This document shows, one piece after another, positions 17,006-25,139 of a stretch of DNA of 51,585 bases. The notes beneath the pieces were generated by a model. It searched no databases. It saw only the letters and a list, made by a program, of their open reading frames with translations, and was not told the DNA's origin. How positions within the stretch are numbered: position 1 is the first letter of the stretch; the number at the start of each line of letters is the position of its first letter. Source of the DNA: Eubacterium sp. (GTDB taxonomy: Bacteria > Bacillota > Clostridia > Lachnospirales > Lachnospiraceae); contig JAIKYQ010000067.1 of the NCBI GenBank assembly GCA_024683035.1, positions 1-51,585 on the forward strand, read 5' to 3'. The position numbers were made by a program, and so were the translations under genes.

Positions 17006-17325
17006 ACGCTAAATCAATATTCAGTTTTTATCACTTTCCAGCTTTCGCTTTCTGCTCTCTATATCACGCTCTCATATCTATATTCCCTGCTCACAGGCGC
17101 CAGGTGCATCCTGCTTAGAAGAATTTGTGAACTTTCTATGGATGTCTTCGCCCCGTTTTCTCTTCACGGGATATCGTTTCTTTACACGATACGCTGCTTT
17201 GCATCACTGTGGTAATATTCAATATGAGCTGTCGGCTTTCACGTACCTTCCATGTCATGTTCCATCAGTTGGGTGGGAACGATTTCTTTACTGGTTTATG
17301 AAAGGTTCTTCTTGCGGGGAACTGC

Positions 17326-17376
17326 CTATACAGTACCACTCTCATATTGAAGGAATACTTCCGGTGGATTTCCCAT
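17326..17376 (-). CDS. possible 16-codon small ORF inside the structured RNA
   Basis: ATG at 17376 opens a 16-codon frame reading MGNPPEVFLQYESGTV, with stop TAG at 17326-17328. A full AAGGAGG (17386-17392) sits nine bases before the ATG, an ideal ribosome site. The same AAGGAGG can be buried by pairing of ATTGAAG with CTTCAAT, flanking it. It may be a real peptide, a regulatory upstream ORF or chance in a purine-rich RNA. Confidence 0.35.
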   Translation of the reverse strand: MGNPPEVFLQYESGTV

Positions 17377-17481
17377 TGGCTTGTACCTCCTTCTTCAATT
17401 TTCCTTTTGCATTGCCCGTCCTTTACCTCGGGCCTCCGCCTGATCTTCCTTCAGGCGATGCATCATTTACTTTGTATATGC

Positions 17482-17510
17482 ATCATAGCAGAAAAGGCCG
17501 ATTCTGTCAA
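17482..17510 (-). promoter_or_regulatory. consensus sigma-A promoter driving the structured RNA
   Basis: On the minus strand, a perfect -35 TTGACA (17505-17510), a 17-base spacer and -10 TATGAT (17482-17487). It is the best -35/-10 pair I found in the window and faces a region without a gene-sized frame. Confidence 0.85.
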
Positions 17511-17553
17511 CACATTTTTGCGTTTTTTCTCTAATTATTTCTTAATTGTTATT

Positions 17554-18117
17554 TTATATTTGAAATATTCTGTCAATTTGGCCTGTCTCGCCCAGTCCGC
17601 TGTCCTGTCTGCTTTCCACTTCCCGGATCAGCTTTTTCAGCCGGCCGGCTGCCAGCAGAAGCAGCACACCCCCCGCTCCGATAAAGGCCAGCATGGCTTT
17701 TCCGAAGCCGGTCAGGTAGATCATCAGCAGTTCTCCGAGCCGGGGATAATGCCTCACGATCCGGCCTTTTACATTATCATACGAGATTTCCCGCAGATCC
17801 ACCCCGTCGTTGGCATCTCCCTTTGTGATCAGCTTCCTGTCTTCCACATGGTTGCTCATCACCCGGTGCACCACGATGGAATTCCCGCTCCGGAACGCCG
17901 CGATATCGCCTTCCTCCAGGAGCTCCGGCGCTGTCGGCTTCATATAGGCAATGCTGTAAACCGGCAGATACGGCTCCATGCTGCCGCTGGTAACATAGTA
18001 AATACTGTAGCCCATTTTCCGGGGCACAAAGGCAAATAGAAGTGTCAGGACCACAACGGCTACCATGATGATGCCGCCTGTCCGAAACAGAACTGTCCAA
18101 ACTTTTGCTGCCCGCAT
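17554..18117 (-). CDS. SipW-like (ER-type) signal peptidase I
   Basis: A 187-residue membrane protease that removes signal peptides from exported proteins. An N-terminal TM (about 14-32) is followed by the catalytic box SGSMEP with Ser46, VVHRV with His84 (His replaces the Lys of the usual bacterial enzyme) and TKGDANDGVD with Asp101 and Asp105. This is the Ser-His arrangement of SipW and eukaryotic/archaeal enzymes. A second TM lies at about 131-157, then a basic tail. In Bacillus, SipW processes TasA-type matrix proteins, but none is adjacent here. It starts eight bases after the hydratase stop, suggesting co-transcription, although the functional link is unclear. The structured-RNA promoter follows its 3' end. 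Confidence 0.9.
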   Translation of the reverse strand: MRAAKVWTVLFRTGGIIMVAVVVLTLLFAFVPRKMGYSIYYVTSGSMEPYLPVYSIAYMKPTAPELLEEGDIAAFRSGNSIVVHRVMSNHVEDRKLITKGDANDGVDLREISYDNVKGRIVRHYPRLGELLMIYLTGFGKAMLAFIGAGGVLLLLAAGRLKKLIREVESRQDSGLGETGQIDRIFQI

Positions 18118-18125
18118 ACGCTCTT

Positions 18126-20513
18126 TTACTTCCTTCCTGTTCTTCGATAATAGTTGATCAGGCAGCCGTCCAGAATGATTTCCCGTTCATCGTCCGTCAT
18201 CTCACCCAGCTGCAGGACAAACGACTGCCTTTTGGCTGCTGCCCCCTGCTCATTGCCGATCAGCCAGACCGTGATCTCCCCGGCCCTGTCTGTTACCGCC
18301 TTCCGGATATCCGGAATAAACAGATAGTCTCCGTTTACAAACGGCAGCTCTCCGGCCGGGATCAGGAAGGGAAGCATGCCCCAGTTGATCAGGTTGGAAC
18401 GATACCGTTTCGTGGCATATTCATTGGCAATATTTGCCCAGCCTCCCAGGACTTTCTGGCAGGATGCTGCCTGCTCCCTGGCTGAACCGTCACCCGGTTT
18501 GACGGCAAAAACAGCAGAGCCGACACCGACCGGCAGCATGCGCCCGGCTGCACTGCCGTCCTCTGCCGTACCGGCGTTCTCCTGCAGCAGTTCCTGCAGC
18601 ACGGGGAATGCTTCTGCTGCCTTCCGGATGACTTCTTCCATCTCCGGAAATGCCGCTGCTGCTGTTTTCCCGGCTTCCAGCGCATGCTGCGCCGCCTGCA
18701 CGGCTTTGGCCCTGCCTACGTACGCAGGATCCTTACGGGAAAGTGCGAACTCTGCCAGTGCCAGCGGATTAGACCGGTAAGAGGACGTTTCCCCTGAGGG
18801 GATCAGTTCGTCCGTTGTCGTAACCGGATCATGGATCTCGGACACGACCTTCAGCAGCAGGTTCTCCGGCAGGGCAGGCATCGCCGGCCAGTCTTTGATG
18901 TTCGGGCCGAAGCGGACTTCCTCCGAAGGATCTGCTTTCCCGTGACTGTCAAACACACGGTGTGCATAGATACTGCTGTCGAAATGATACTGCTGATGCC
19001 GGATCTCTCCCGCAAATTCCGTAGCCGGTGTCAGGTACCCGCGGTTGGCGGCTGTAGCCGCAATGGAACGGGCATCCATCAGTGCGACAGAAGCGATCTG
19101 CCCGCTCTGTACCTTCGATCCTTCCCGGTTCGGGAAATTCCTGGTGGAATGACGGATGGAAAGCGCACCGTTTGCCGGCGTATCCCCGGCACCGAAGCAG
19201 GGACCGCAGAATGCTGTCTTCACGATTGCTCCGGTACGGATCAGATCGGCCAGCACACCGTTTTTCGCCAGTTCCATGTAGATCGGCGTACTTGCCGGAT
19301 AGACACTCAGTGTAAAATCATCACAGCCGATATACTGTCCCCGCAGGATATCCGCGGCTTCGCAGATGTTTTCGAAACCGCCGCCCGCGCAGCCGGCGAT
19401 GATCCCCTGGTCGACCAGCAGCCGGCCGTTCCGGATCTTGTTCTTCAGTGTAAAGGGAACTTTGCCGCCCAGCGAAACCGCTGCTCTTTTTTCCACATCC
19501 TCCAGAATATCTTCCAGATTGGCATTGCACTCCTCGATCGTATAGACATTGCTCGGATGGAAAGGCATGGCGATCATCGGCCGGATCTTGTCCAGTTCTA
19601 CACGGATGCAGCCGTCGTAATAGGCCAGTGCCTCCGGCTCCAGTTTCGCATATTCTTCTGTGCGTCCGTGTACCTCGTAAAACGCCTTGATCCGGTCATC
19701 CGTCTGCCAGATGGAGGACAGGCAGGTGGTCTCCGTCGTCATCACATCCACACCGATCCGGAAATCGGCAGAGAGCTCTGCCACACCGGGACCGACAAAC
19801 TCCATGACTTTGTTTTTTACATATCCCTTATCAAATACGGCGCCGATGATCGCCAGCGCTACGTCCTGCGGACCAACTCCGGGAAGGGGCCTGCCGGTCA
19901 GATATACGGCAACCACCTCCGGCATGGCTATGTCGTAGGTCTTGTTCAGCAGCTGTTTCACCAGCTCCGGGCCGCCCTCGCCCATCGCCATCGTTCCCAG
20001 TGCCCCGTACCGGGTGTGGGAATCGGAACCGAGGATCATCTTGCCGACCCCGGCAAGCATCTCACGGGCATACTGATGGATGACAGCCTGGTGCGGCGGC
20101 ACATAGACACCGCCATAGCGTTTGGCACAGGAAAGCCCGAACATGTGGTCATCTTCATTGATCGTACCGCCGACCGCACAAAGCGAATTATGGCAGTTCG
20201 TCAGCACGTACGGGATCGGGAATTTTTCCAGACCGGAAGCCCTGGCCGTCTGAATGATCCCCACGAACGTGATGTCATGGGAAACCATCTTGTCAAACCG
20301 GATCTGCAGATCCTGCATGGATCCGGAGGTATTGTGTTCTTTCAGGATCCGGTACGCCATCGTCCCTCTGCGGGCCTTTGCCTGCAAAGACGCTGCATCC
20401 CCGGAAGGTGCTTCGCCGCAGCCGGCTGCACGCAGTTTTGCTTCCGCTTCTCTGTCATCCGGTATGATCGTATTTCCCTGTACCAGATATACACCGTTCT
20501 GTGTCAGTTCCAT
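18126..20513 (-). CDS. aconitase-family hydratase (YbhJ-like)
   Basis: A 795-residue Fe-S hydro-lyase of the aconitase superfamily, close in layout to E. coli YbhJ, whose substrate is not established. Superfamily marks are [12 protein letters not shown] (substrate and cluster pocket), [12 protein letters not shown] supplying one cluster cysteine, and [16 protein letters not shown] supplying the CxxC pair. A swivelling C-terminal domain contains [14 protein letters not shown]. The central block reads [10 protein letters not shown]. Whether this organism uses it as its citrate-cycle aconitase cannot be told; no citrate synthase or isocitrate dehydrogenase gene is nearby. The ATG is at 20513. 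sipW follows after eight bases. An Ala/Glu-rich loop (about 605-660) is longer than needed for the fold. Confidence 0.88.
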   Translation of the reverse strand: MELTQNGVYLVQGNTIIPDDREAEAKLRAAGCGEAPSGDAASLQAKARRGTMAYRILKEHNTSGSMQDLQIRFDKMVSHDITFVGIIQTARASGLEKFPIPYVLTNCHNSLCAVGGTINEDDHMFGLSCAKRYGGVYVPPHQAVIHQYAREMLAGVGKMILGSDSHTRYGALGTMAMGEGGPELVKQLLNKTYDIAMPEVVAVYLTGRPLPGVGPQDVALAIIGAVFDKGYVKNKVMEFVGPGVAELSADFRIGVDVMTTETTCLSSIWQTDDRIKAFYEVHGRTEEYAKLEPEALAYYDGCIRVELDKIRPMIAMPFHPSNVYTIEECNANLEDILEDVEKRAAVSLGGKVPFTLKNKIRNGRLLVDQGIIAGCAGGGFENICEAADILRGQYIGCDDFTLSVYPASTPIYMELAKNGVLADLIRTGAIVKTAFCGPCFGAGDTPANGALSIRHSTRNFPNREGSKVQSGQIASVALMDARSIAATAANRGYLTPATEFAGEIRHQQYHFDSSIYAHRVFDSHGKADPSEEVRFGPNIKDWPAMPALPENLLLKVVSEIHDPVTTTDELIPSGETSSYRSNPLALAEFALSRKDPAYVGRAKAVQAAQHALEAGKTAAAAFPEMEEVIRKAAEAFPVLQELLQENAGTAEDGSAAGRMLPVGVGSAVFAVKPGDGSAREQAASCQKVLGGWANIANEYATKRYRSNLINWGMLPFLIPAGELPFVNGDYLFIPDIRKAVTDRAGEITVWLIGNEQGAAAKRQSFVLQLGEMTDDEREIILDGCLINYYRRTGRK

Positions 20514-20531
20514 CCTGTCTTTCCCTGCCTT

Positions 20532-20571
20532 CCTGTTTTGTCTTATTATTACCTGTTTTGTCTTATTATTA
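20532..20571. repeat. perfect tandem duplication of a 20-bp unit
   Basis: CCTGTTTTGTCTTATTATTA occurs twice without a gap (20532-20551, 20552-20571), between the small conserved gene and the hydratase. It lies about 20-60 bases upstream of the hydratase start, so copy number could alter its leader or promoter spacing. Confidence 0.95.
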
Positions 20572-20581
20572 TTCAGAGTCT

Positions 20582-20845
20582 TTATTCTTCCAGTATCTGA
20601 AATTCCAGAAAATCAAACTCGATCTGCTCGCCGACGAAGCTGTCCTGCCCGAAACGGGCTTTTTTATACCGCTGAAAATCCCGGATGTTTGTATCCAGCC
20701 ACAGCGGTACACTGATATCCCGGGCATGGCAGATTTCTTCCAGTGCCTGAAAAATTTTATGCGTGCGGGTGTCATCGCTGTCGATGGTCACCGTCATATC
20801 CCACAGCATACGGCTGTCTTTTATGATCTTTCCCCAGATTCTCAT
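20582..20845 (-). CDS. small conserved protein of unknown function
   Basis: An 87-residue protein starting [19 protein letters not shown]. It has [21 protein letters not shown], then [22 protein letters not shown], and ends in an acidic [12 protein letters not shown] believe similar short proteins are widespread in Lachnospiraceae, but no function is known to me. AGGAG lies six bases before the ATG. It is cytosolic by composition, with no Cys cluster or TM. It precedes the hydratase on the same strand, separated by the tandem duplication. Confidence 0.8.
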   Translation of the reverse strand: MRIWGKIIKDSRMLWDMTVTIDSDDTRTHKIFQALEEICHARDISVPLWLDTNIRDFQRYKKARFGQDSFVGEQIEFDFLEFQILEE

Positions 20846-20956
20846 CCGTTTCTCCTGCTCTGGTCTCCAAGGCGCTGCAGTCTCATTCTATCCGAGTTTT
20901 CACTATGACGCAAGTTATCCGGATAAATTCGCTTTTCTGTGCCGGCAAAGGTATGC

Positions 20957-20986
20957 TTGGCTTTTCCCGCACAGATATGCTATGAT
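20957..20986 (+). promoter_or_regulatory. promoter and possible operator of the secreted duplicated-domain gene
   Basis: -35 TTGGCT (20957-20962), an 18-base spacer and -10 TATGAT (20981-20986). Two copies of TATGCATAT, each containing an ATGCAT palindrome, lie directly downstream at 20990-20998 and 21016-21024, in position to act as operator sites on the early transcript. Confidence 0.6.
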
Positions 20987-21071
20987 ACTTATGCATATAT
21001 ATACACAAAGAGATGTATGCATATGTACAAAGAACATCCTGTTGATCCTGCATGATAAAGGAGGACCTGAT

Positions 21072-21842
21072 ATGAAAAATCCCTTGAAAAAAACGCTGAC
21101 TGCTCTGCTTGTGACCGTGCTGACGGTCTCACTGGCCGTTCCGGTTTTCGCTGCAGATGCTGCGGAAGAGCTGGCGGAAGACGAAACCTATTATCACATT
21201 GTCAGCATGAGTGACGGCGAACAAGAATACACCGGCGATATTCTGACTGCCCTGGGCATGGAAGCCTACATGATCCTGAAGGATGACGGCACCGGTGTTC
21301 TTTCTTTTGATGGAGACGAGGAAGAGATCACCTGGACAGAAAACGCTATTATCAATGGCGGCGTAGAAGCCCCCATCACTCGTGAAGGGGACAACATCCG
21401 TGTCGAAGCCGATGGGATGTCTATCGAATTCGCACCCGGCAAGGCAGATGCTGCAGCAGCCATTCTGACCCCGGCCCCCTTCGATCCGGATACACGCGCC
21501 GGCTACTACAAACTGGCCACCATGGACAACGACGGGGAAGTCATCAACGCCTCCATCCTGGAAATGATGGGCATGCAGGTTTTCCTTGTCCTGAATGAGG
21601 ACAACAGCGGCCAGCTGGTCCTGTTCGGCATGGGTATGGAACTGACCTGGGATGACGACGTCTTCACCATTGAAAGTGAATCCAGTCCCTACACCTATGA
21701 TGAAGGCAGCATTTCCCTGGAAGCAGAAGGAAGTGCCCTGACCTTTGTCTATGCCGGAACGCCCGATGAAGCTCCCGAAGTAGAGAATGTGGATCCATCC
21801 GAACTTGAAAATCTGGACTTATCTGATCTGGGACTGAACTAA
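21072..21842 (+). CDS. secreted protein with two copies of a beta-rich domain
   Basis: A 256-residue exported protein. Residues 1-27 are a signal peptide (KNPLKKTLTALLVTVL core, VFAADA cleavage region). Two similar modules follow. The first (about 37-128) starts YYHIVSMSDGEQEYTGDI, the second (about 145-235) starts YYKLATMDNDGEVINASI. Each continues with a short ALGMEAYMIL or MMGMQVFLVL block, an acidic ITW/LTW strand and a closing hydrophobic strand (MSIEFAP, LTFVYAG). The whole protein is strongly acidic and has no catalytic motif that I can see. I chose ATG 21072 because AAAGGAGG precedes it and a signal peptide begins there; the longer frame upstream covers the promoter. It has its own promoter and terminator. 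Confidence 0.85.
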   Translation: MKNPLKKTLTALLVTVLTVSLAVPVFAADAAEELAEDETYYHIVSMSDGEQEYTGDILTALGMEAYMILKDDGTGVLSFDGDEEEITWTENAIINGGVEAPITREGDNIRVEADGMSIEFAPGKADAAAAILTPAPFDPDTRAGYYKLATMDNDGEVINASILEMMGMQVFLVLNEDNSGQLVLFGMGMELTWDDDVFTIESESSPYTYDEGSISLEAEGSALTFVYAGTPDEAPEVENVDPSELENLDLSDLGLN

Positions 21843-21866
21843 ACGATCCGGCAGTTTACTGCCAGA

Positions 21867-21905
21867 AAAGGGGTTTTCGCTATCCGGCGAAAACCCCTTT
21901 TTTTC
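21867..21905. terminator. bidirectional terminator between the secreted protein and ahcY
   Basis: AAAGGGGTTTTCGC (21867-21880) pairs with GCGAAAACCCCTTT (21887-21900) across six bases, with a T-run on the plus strand and A-rich sequence on the other side. It serves the two convergent genes. Confidence 0.93.
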
Positions 21906-21920
21906 AAACATCCTCGTTTT

Positions 21921-23165
21921 TCATACGTTCCAGCTGTCTATGTATTTCTGCTGTGCTTTGGTCAGGTGATCGATCGCAACTCCCAGGAACCGCAGCTTGC
22001 GTTCTGCCACTTCCCGGTCGATCTCTTCCGGCACTCCGTTCAGTTTCGGCAGTTCTTCCCCTTTATGCTGTGCCAGATACTGCGCGCAGAGCGCCTGAAT
22101 AGAAAAGCTCATATCCATGATCTCCGCAGGATGTCCGTCTCCCGCTGCCAGATTGACGAGACGGCCTTCTGCCAGCACATTGACCGACCGGCCGTTTTCC
22201 AGATAATATCCCACGATATTGTCACGGCGCACGACGCGTTTTCCGGCGCTTTTCGTCAGCCCTTCCATGTCGATCTCCACATTGAAATGACCGGCATTGC
22301 ACAGGATTGCCCCGTCTTTCATGCTCAGTATGTGCTTCATGGTAATGACGTCGCGGCATCCGGTAACGGTGATAAAGAAATCGCCGATCTTCGCCGCCTC
22401 CTTCATTGGCAGCACGTCAAATCCGTCCATGACCGCTTCGGCTGCCTTGATCGGATCGATCTCGGTCACATACACCCGCGCACCCAGTCCTTTAGCCCGC
22501 ATGGCCACACCTTTTCCGCACCAGCCGTAACCGGCCACAACCACCTTTTTTCCTGCCACGATCAGATTGGTCGTGCGGTTGATCCCATTCCAGACAGACT
22601 GACCGGTACCATACCGGTTGTCAAAGAGGAACTTGCACTGTGCGTTGTTTACCATCATCATGGGAAACTGCAGCGCTCCGTCCGCATCCATGGCTTTCAG
22701 ACGCTGTATGCCCGTCGTTGTTTCTTCACAGCCGCCGATCACCCCCGGCAGCAGTTCCGGAAACCGCTCATGGATCATATTGACCAGATCTCCGCCGTCA
22801 TCGATGATGATATCCGGCCCGACTTCCAGGACTTTTGCCAGATGATGCGCATATTCTTTCGGTGTGGAGCCGTGCCAGGCAAAAACCTGCACACCGCGCG
22901 AAGCCAGCCCGGCCGCCACGTCGTCCTGGGTGGAAAGCGGATTGCTGCCGGTGGCATACACTTCCGCCCCGCCGTCCTTCAAAACCAGAGCCAGGTAGGC
23001 GGTTTTGGCTTCCATGTGGACGGACAGTGCCACTTTCATGCCTCTAAACGGTTTTGTTTTTCTGAAGTCCTCCCGTATGCTGTTCAGAACCGGCATATGA
23101 TCCCGCACCCAGTCGATTTTCCGTTTCCCCGACGGTGCCAGTTTTTCATCCCTTATTTCACTCAT
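21921..23165 (-). CDS. ahcY: adenosylhomocysteinase (S-adenosylhomocysteine hydrolase), short type
   Basis: A 414-residue NAD-dependent enzyme splitting SAH into adenosine and homocysteine, removing the inhibitory product of methylation. Substrate-binding blocks are HMEAKTAYLAL, TGSNPLSTQDDVAA and NNAQCKFLFDNRYGTGQS. The NAD-binding Rossmann segment is VVAGYGWCGKGVAMRAKGLG followed by VYVTEIDP. The C-terminus ends KYIDSWNV and lacks the longer Lys/Tyr tail of eukaryotic-type enzymes, as in archaeal and Thermotoga-like short forms. I placed the start at ATG 23165 (AGAGGA upstream) rather than the GTG at 23189. The MTA/SAH deaminase lies immediately ahead of it, so the two SAH-handling enzymes share an operon. 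Confidence 0.95.
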   Translation of the reverse strand: MSEIRDEKLAPSGKRKIDWVRDHMPVLNSIREDFRKTKPFRGMKVALSVHMEAKTAYLALVLKDGGAEVYATGSNPLSTQDDVAAGLASRGVQVFAWHGSTPKEYAHHLAKVLEVGPDIIIDDGGDLVNMIHERFPELLPGVIGGCEETTTGIQRLKAMDADGALQFPMMMVNNAQCKFLFDNRYGTGQSVWNGINRTTNLIVAGKKVVVAGYGWCGKGVAMRAKGLGARVYVTEIDPIKAAEAVMDGFDVLPMKEAAKIGDFFITVTGCRDVITMKHILSMKDGAILCNAGHFNVEIDMEGLTKSAGKRVVRRDNIVGYYLENGRSVNVLAEGRLVNLAAGDGHPAEIMDMSFSIQALCAQYLAQHKGEELPKLNGVPEEIDREVAERKLRFLGVAIDHLTKAQQKYIDSWNV

Positions 23166-23231
23166 ATCTGCTTTTCCTCTTTTCTCCACCCGTCTCCGGT
23201 ACGGAGCCGGTCATGGCTGCGGTACAATACT

Positions 23232-24509
23232 TCAGAAATCCTTTACTGCCTGTGCGATCTCAAAGCGCACCCGTTCCTCATCGATCGTCGTCAGTTCCCG
23301 ATCCCGCATCAGGATCTTTCCGTTCACGATCGTATCCGTTACCTCATATCCCGTCGAAGAATACACCAGGGCCGCTTTCCAGTTGTGTTCCGGCTGGAAA
23401 TTCGGCGCCTCCTGATCCAGCAGGATCAGATCCGCCAGACAGCCTTCTGCCACCCGTCCGGCCTGTTCTTCCAGCCGGATCGCCTTGTATCCGTTTTCTA
23501 CCGCTACCTGCAGGGTTTCCTCTGCTTTCATCACCAGGGAATCCTTTTCGGCGCCTTTTTGCGTCAGTGTCAGCATGCCGAGTTCCCGGAACATATTCAG
23601 CGCGTTGTTGCTGGAAGCTCCGTCCGTACCCAGGCAGACATTGATCCCCTTCTGCAGCATGCGGGTTACCGGTGCAAAACCGTTGCCCAGTTTCATATTG
23701 CTGGCCGGGTTGGTCACCACCGACACGCCCGGCTGCTGCAGGATCTCATAATCCTCTTCTGCCAGATACACGCAATGCGCCAGGATCACCGGCACATCCA
23801 GCATTCCCAGGTTTTTCAGATAGCGCACCGGTGTTGCCCCGTGCTCCTTCAGGCAGGATTCATACTCCTGTTGTGTCTCGGAAAGATGGATGTTGATCAT
23901 CAGATCCTTTTCTTTTGCAATTTCTGCCACATACCGCAGCATATCCTCTCCGCAGGTATAGATGGCATGCGGTCCGAGCGCAAATGTCACCGGAGCGTCC
24001 GGCTCGCTTTTCGCGTATTCCATTTCATCAAACGCTTCGTTCAGACGACGGATGCCGCCCTCGTCATGCCGGTCGCTTCCGACCAGCCCCCGCGTGATCA
24101 GGGCACGCATACCGCTGTCGGCACAGGCTTTCACAGCCATCCGCGGAAACATCTGCATATCCACAAAACAGGTGGTGCCTGTACGGATCATCTCCATGAA
24201 CGAAAGCAGGTTGCCCCAGTATGCCTGTTCCGGTGTCATCCTGCCTTCCAGCGGATCGATCTTTTCAAACAGCCATTCGGCAAACGGCAGGTCGTCCGCA
24301 TAATTCCGGAACACCGACATATACGCATGCGTATGGGCGTTGACCAGCCCCGGCATCAGCAGCCTGTGCGTGCCGTCGATCGTTTCGTCTGCCGTAAATC
24401 CTTCCGGCATGCTGTCTATTCCTGTGATCCGGTTCCCTTCGATATACACATCTCTCCGGATCTGTTTCTCCTCATCCAGCAGATGTACGTTTTTAATGAC
24501 AATTCCCAT
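23232..24509 (-). CDS. mtaD: 5'-methylthioadenosine / S-adenosylhomocysteine deaminase
   Basis: A 425-residue amidohydrolase deaminating SAH, MTA or related adenosyl compounds to inosyl products. The metal site is built from NAHTHAYM (His59, His61), INIHLSET, AHCVYL and the Asp in LGTDGASSNN. These match the MTA/SAH deaminase subgroup better than cytosine deaminases or chlorohydrolases, although annotation in this superfamily is often imprecise. It sits upstream of ahcY with a 66-base gap. It offers a second outlet for SAH and a way to turn MTA or 5'-deoxyadenosine into inosyl forms. GGAGAT precedes the ATG. The link to the MtnK/MtnA genes 9-11 kb away is metabolic at most. Confidence 0.86.
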   Translation of the reverse strand: MGIVIKNVHLLDEEKQIRRDVYIEGNRITGIDSMPEGFTADETIDGTHRLLMPGLVNAHTHAYMSVFRNYADDLPFAEWLFEKIDPLEGRMTPEQAYWGNLLSFMEMIRTGTTCFVDMQMFPRMAVKACADSGMRALITRGLVGSDRHDEGGIRRLNEAFDEMEYAKSEPDAPVTFALGPHAIYTCGEDMLRYVAEIAKEKDLMINIHLSETQQEYESCLKEHGATPVRYLKNLGMLDVPVILAHCVYLAEEDYEILQQPGVSVVTNPASNMKLGNGFAPVTRMLQKGINVCLGTDGASSNNALNMFRELGMLTLTQKGAEKDSLVMKAEETLQVAVENGYKAIRLEEQAGRVAEGCLADLILLDQEAPNFQPEHNWKAALVYSSTGYEVTDTIVNGKILMRDRELTTIDEERVRFEIAQAVKDF

Positions 24510-24575
24510 GTTTATCTCCGTATGTCCTGCCGCCGGCTCTGTTCCCGGCTTCTTTGGCTACTGCCGTCCTTTTGC

Positions 24576-24947
24576 TCAGAACTGGCTGTTCCCGCTGACC
24601 GTATGTTCGTCATCGATGTCATGCATGACGCAGTCCCAGTGTTCTGCCAGCTTCCCGTCTTCGATCCGGTACATGTCGAAGACTTTGTTGATCGTCCCGT
24701 TCGCACCGATCGTGCATTTGAAAAATACGACCACCAGATCCTCTTCGGCAACAACCTTCAGGATATCCATATGCGGATCCAGCGCCAGGAATCTTTCTGC
24801 AAATGCCCGGAATCCCGCCTTGCCGTCCGGTGCCGTGGGATTATGCTGCCGGTAGGAATCCAGCATATATTCGTCCAGATTGGACAGGTCTTTGTTGTTG
24901 AAAACCTCTTCATAAAACTTCAGGATCAGTTCTTTGTTTGTCATCAT
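24576..24947 (-). CDS. SnoaL/NTF2-like small protein
   Basis: A 123-residue NTF2-like fold protein. It starts MMTNKELILKFYEEVFNNKD and has YRQHNPTAPDGKAGFRAF, the polar pocket pattern of SnoaL-like proteins often annotated as polyketide cyclases or nuclear transport factor 2-like. It ends IEDGKLAEHWDCVMHDID, a frequent family ending. The fold serves many functions (isomerase, dehydratase, ligand binding), and no substrate can be inferred from these neighbours. It precedes mtaD on the same strand by 66 bases. GGGAGA precedes the double ATG. It is cytosolic. Confidence 0.85.
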   Translation of the reverse strand: MMTNKELILKFYEEVFNNKDLSNLDEYMLDSYRQHNPTAPDGKAGFRAFAERFLALDPHMDILKVVAEEDLVVVFFKCTIGANGTINKVFDMYRIEDGKLAEHWDCVMHDIDDEHTVSGNSQF

Positions 24948-25060
24948 TCTCTCCCGTGTCTGTTTTCCCGCTGTTCTCTTTTGGCGTTGTAATCATACCA
25001 TATACCCTTATGCTTTTGTAGCAGATTTTTCGGCTGCGGCATACGTCCTGCGGCAGCGTC

Positions 25061-25089
25061 CTGACAAACGCGTCTGAATTTGTTATGAT
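25061..25089 (+). promoter_or_regulatory. promoter of the TauE/SafE-like permease
   Basis: -35 CTGACA (25061-25066), a 17-base spacer and -10 TATGAT (25084-25089), 50 bases before the start codon. Confidence 0.7.
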
Positions 25090-25139
25090 ACTGAACAGAA
25101 TATATGGATTTGTATCAGATCTGTCCGGAAAGGAACCCT

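Larger units (their letters stand above)
16960..17475 (-). ncRNA. putative large structured noncoding RNA (about 515 nt), class not identified
   Basis: This independent minus-strand unit has a near-perfect promoter upstream, a terminator at its end and no ORF above 60 codons. Complementary arms are dense. The 5' three-way junction is closed by TGCAT (17458-17462)/ATGCA (17408-17412), with hairpins CGCCTGA/TCAGGCG (17451-17457, 17437-17443) and GCCCG/CGGGC (17429-17433, 17414-17418). An 11-bp long-range match pairs 17341-17351 with 17218-17228. A 9-bp helix pairs 17298-17306 with 17245-17253 around GTTCC/GGAAC. Further hairpins are TATCGT/ACGATA (17186-17191, 17172-17177) and CCCGT/ACGGG (17166-17170, 17152-17156). 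I looked for tmRNA, RNase P, SRP and 6S core motifs and saw none. Size and ornateness recall the ROOL, GOLLD and OLE classes, but I cannot assign it. Confidence 0.72.

Noticed and set aside
16960-17475. tmRNA, RNase P, SRP or 6S identity for the large RNA
   Set aside because: The conserved cores of these RNAs were not found, and the arrangement of long-range pairs differs.
17127-18039. Plus-strand reading frames of 87-230 codons across the structured RNA and sipW
   Set aside because: They lack ribosome sites, run antisense to a clear promoter-terminator unit and to sipW, and have compositions typical of shadow frames.
21921-23231. SAM or SAH riboswitch ahead of ahcY
   Set aside because: The short gap before ahcY has no conserved riboswitch core; only a ribosome site was seen.
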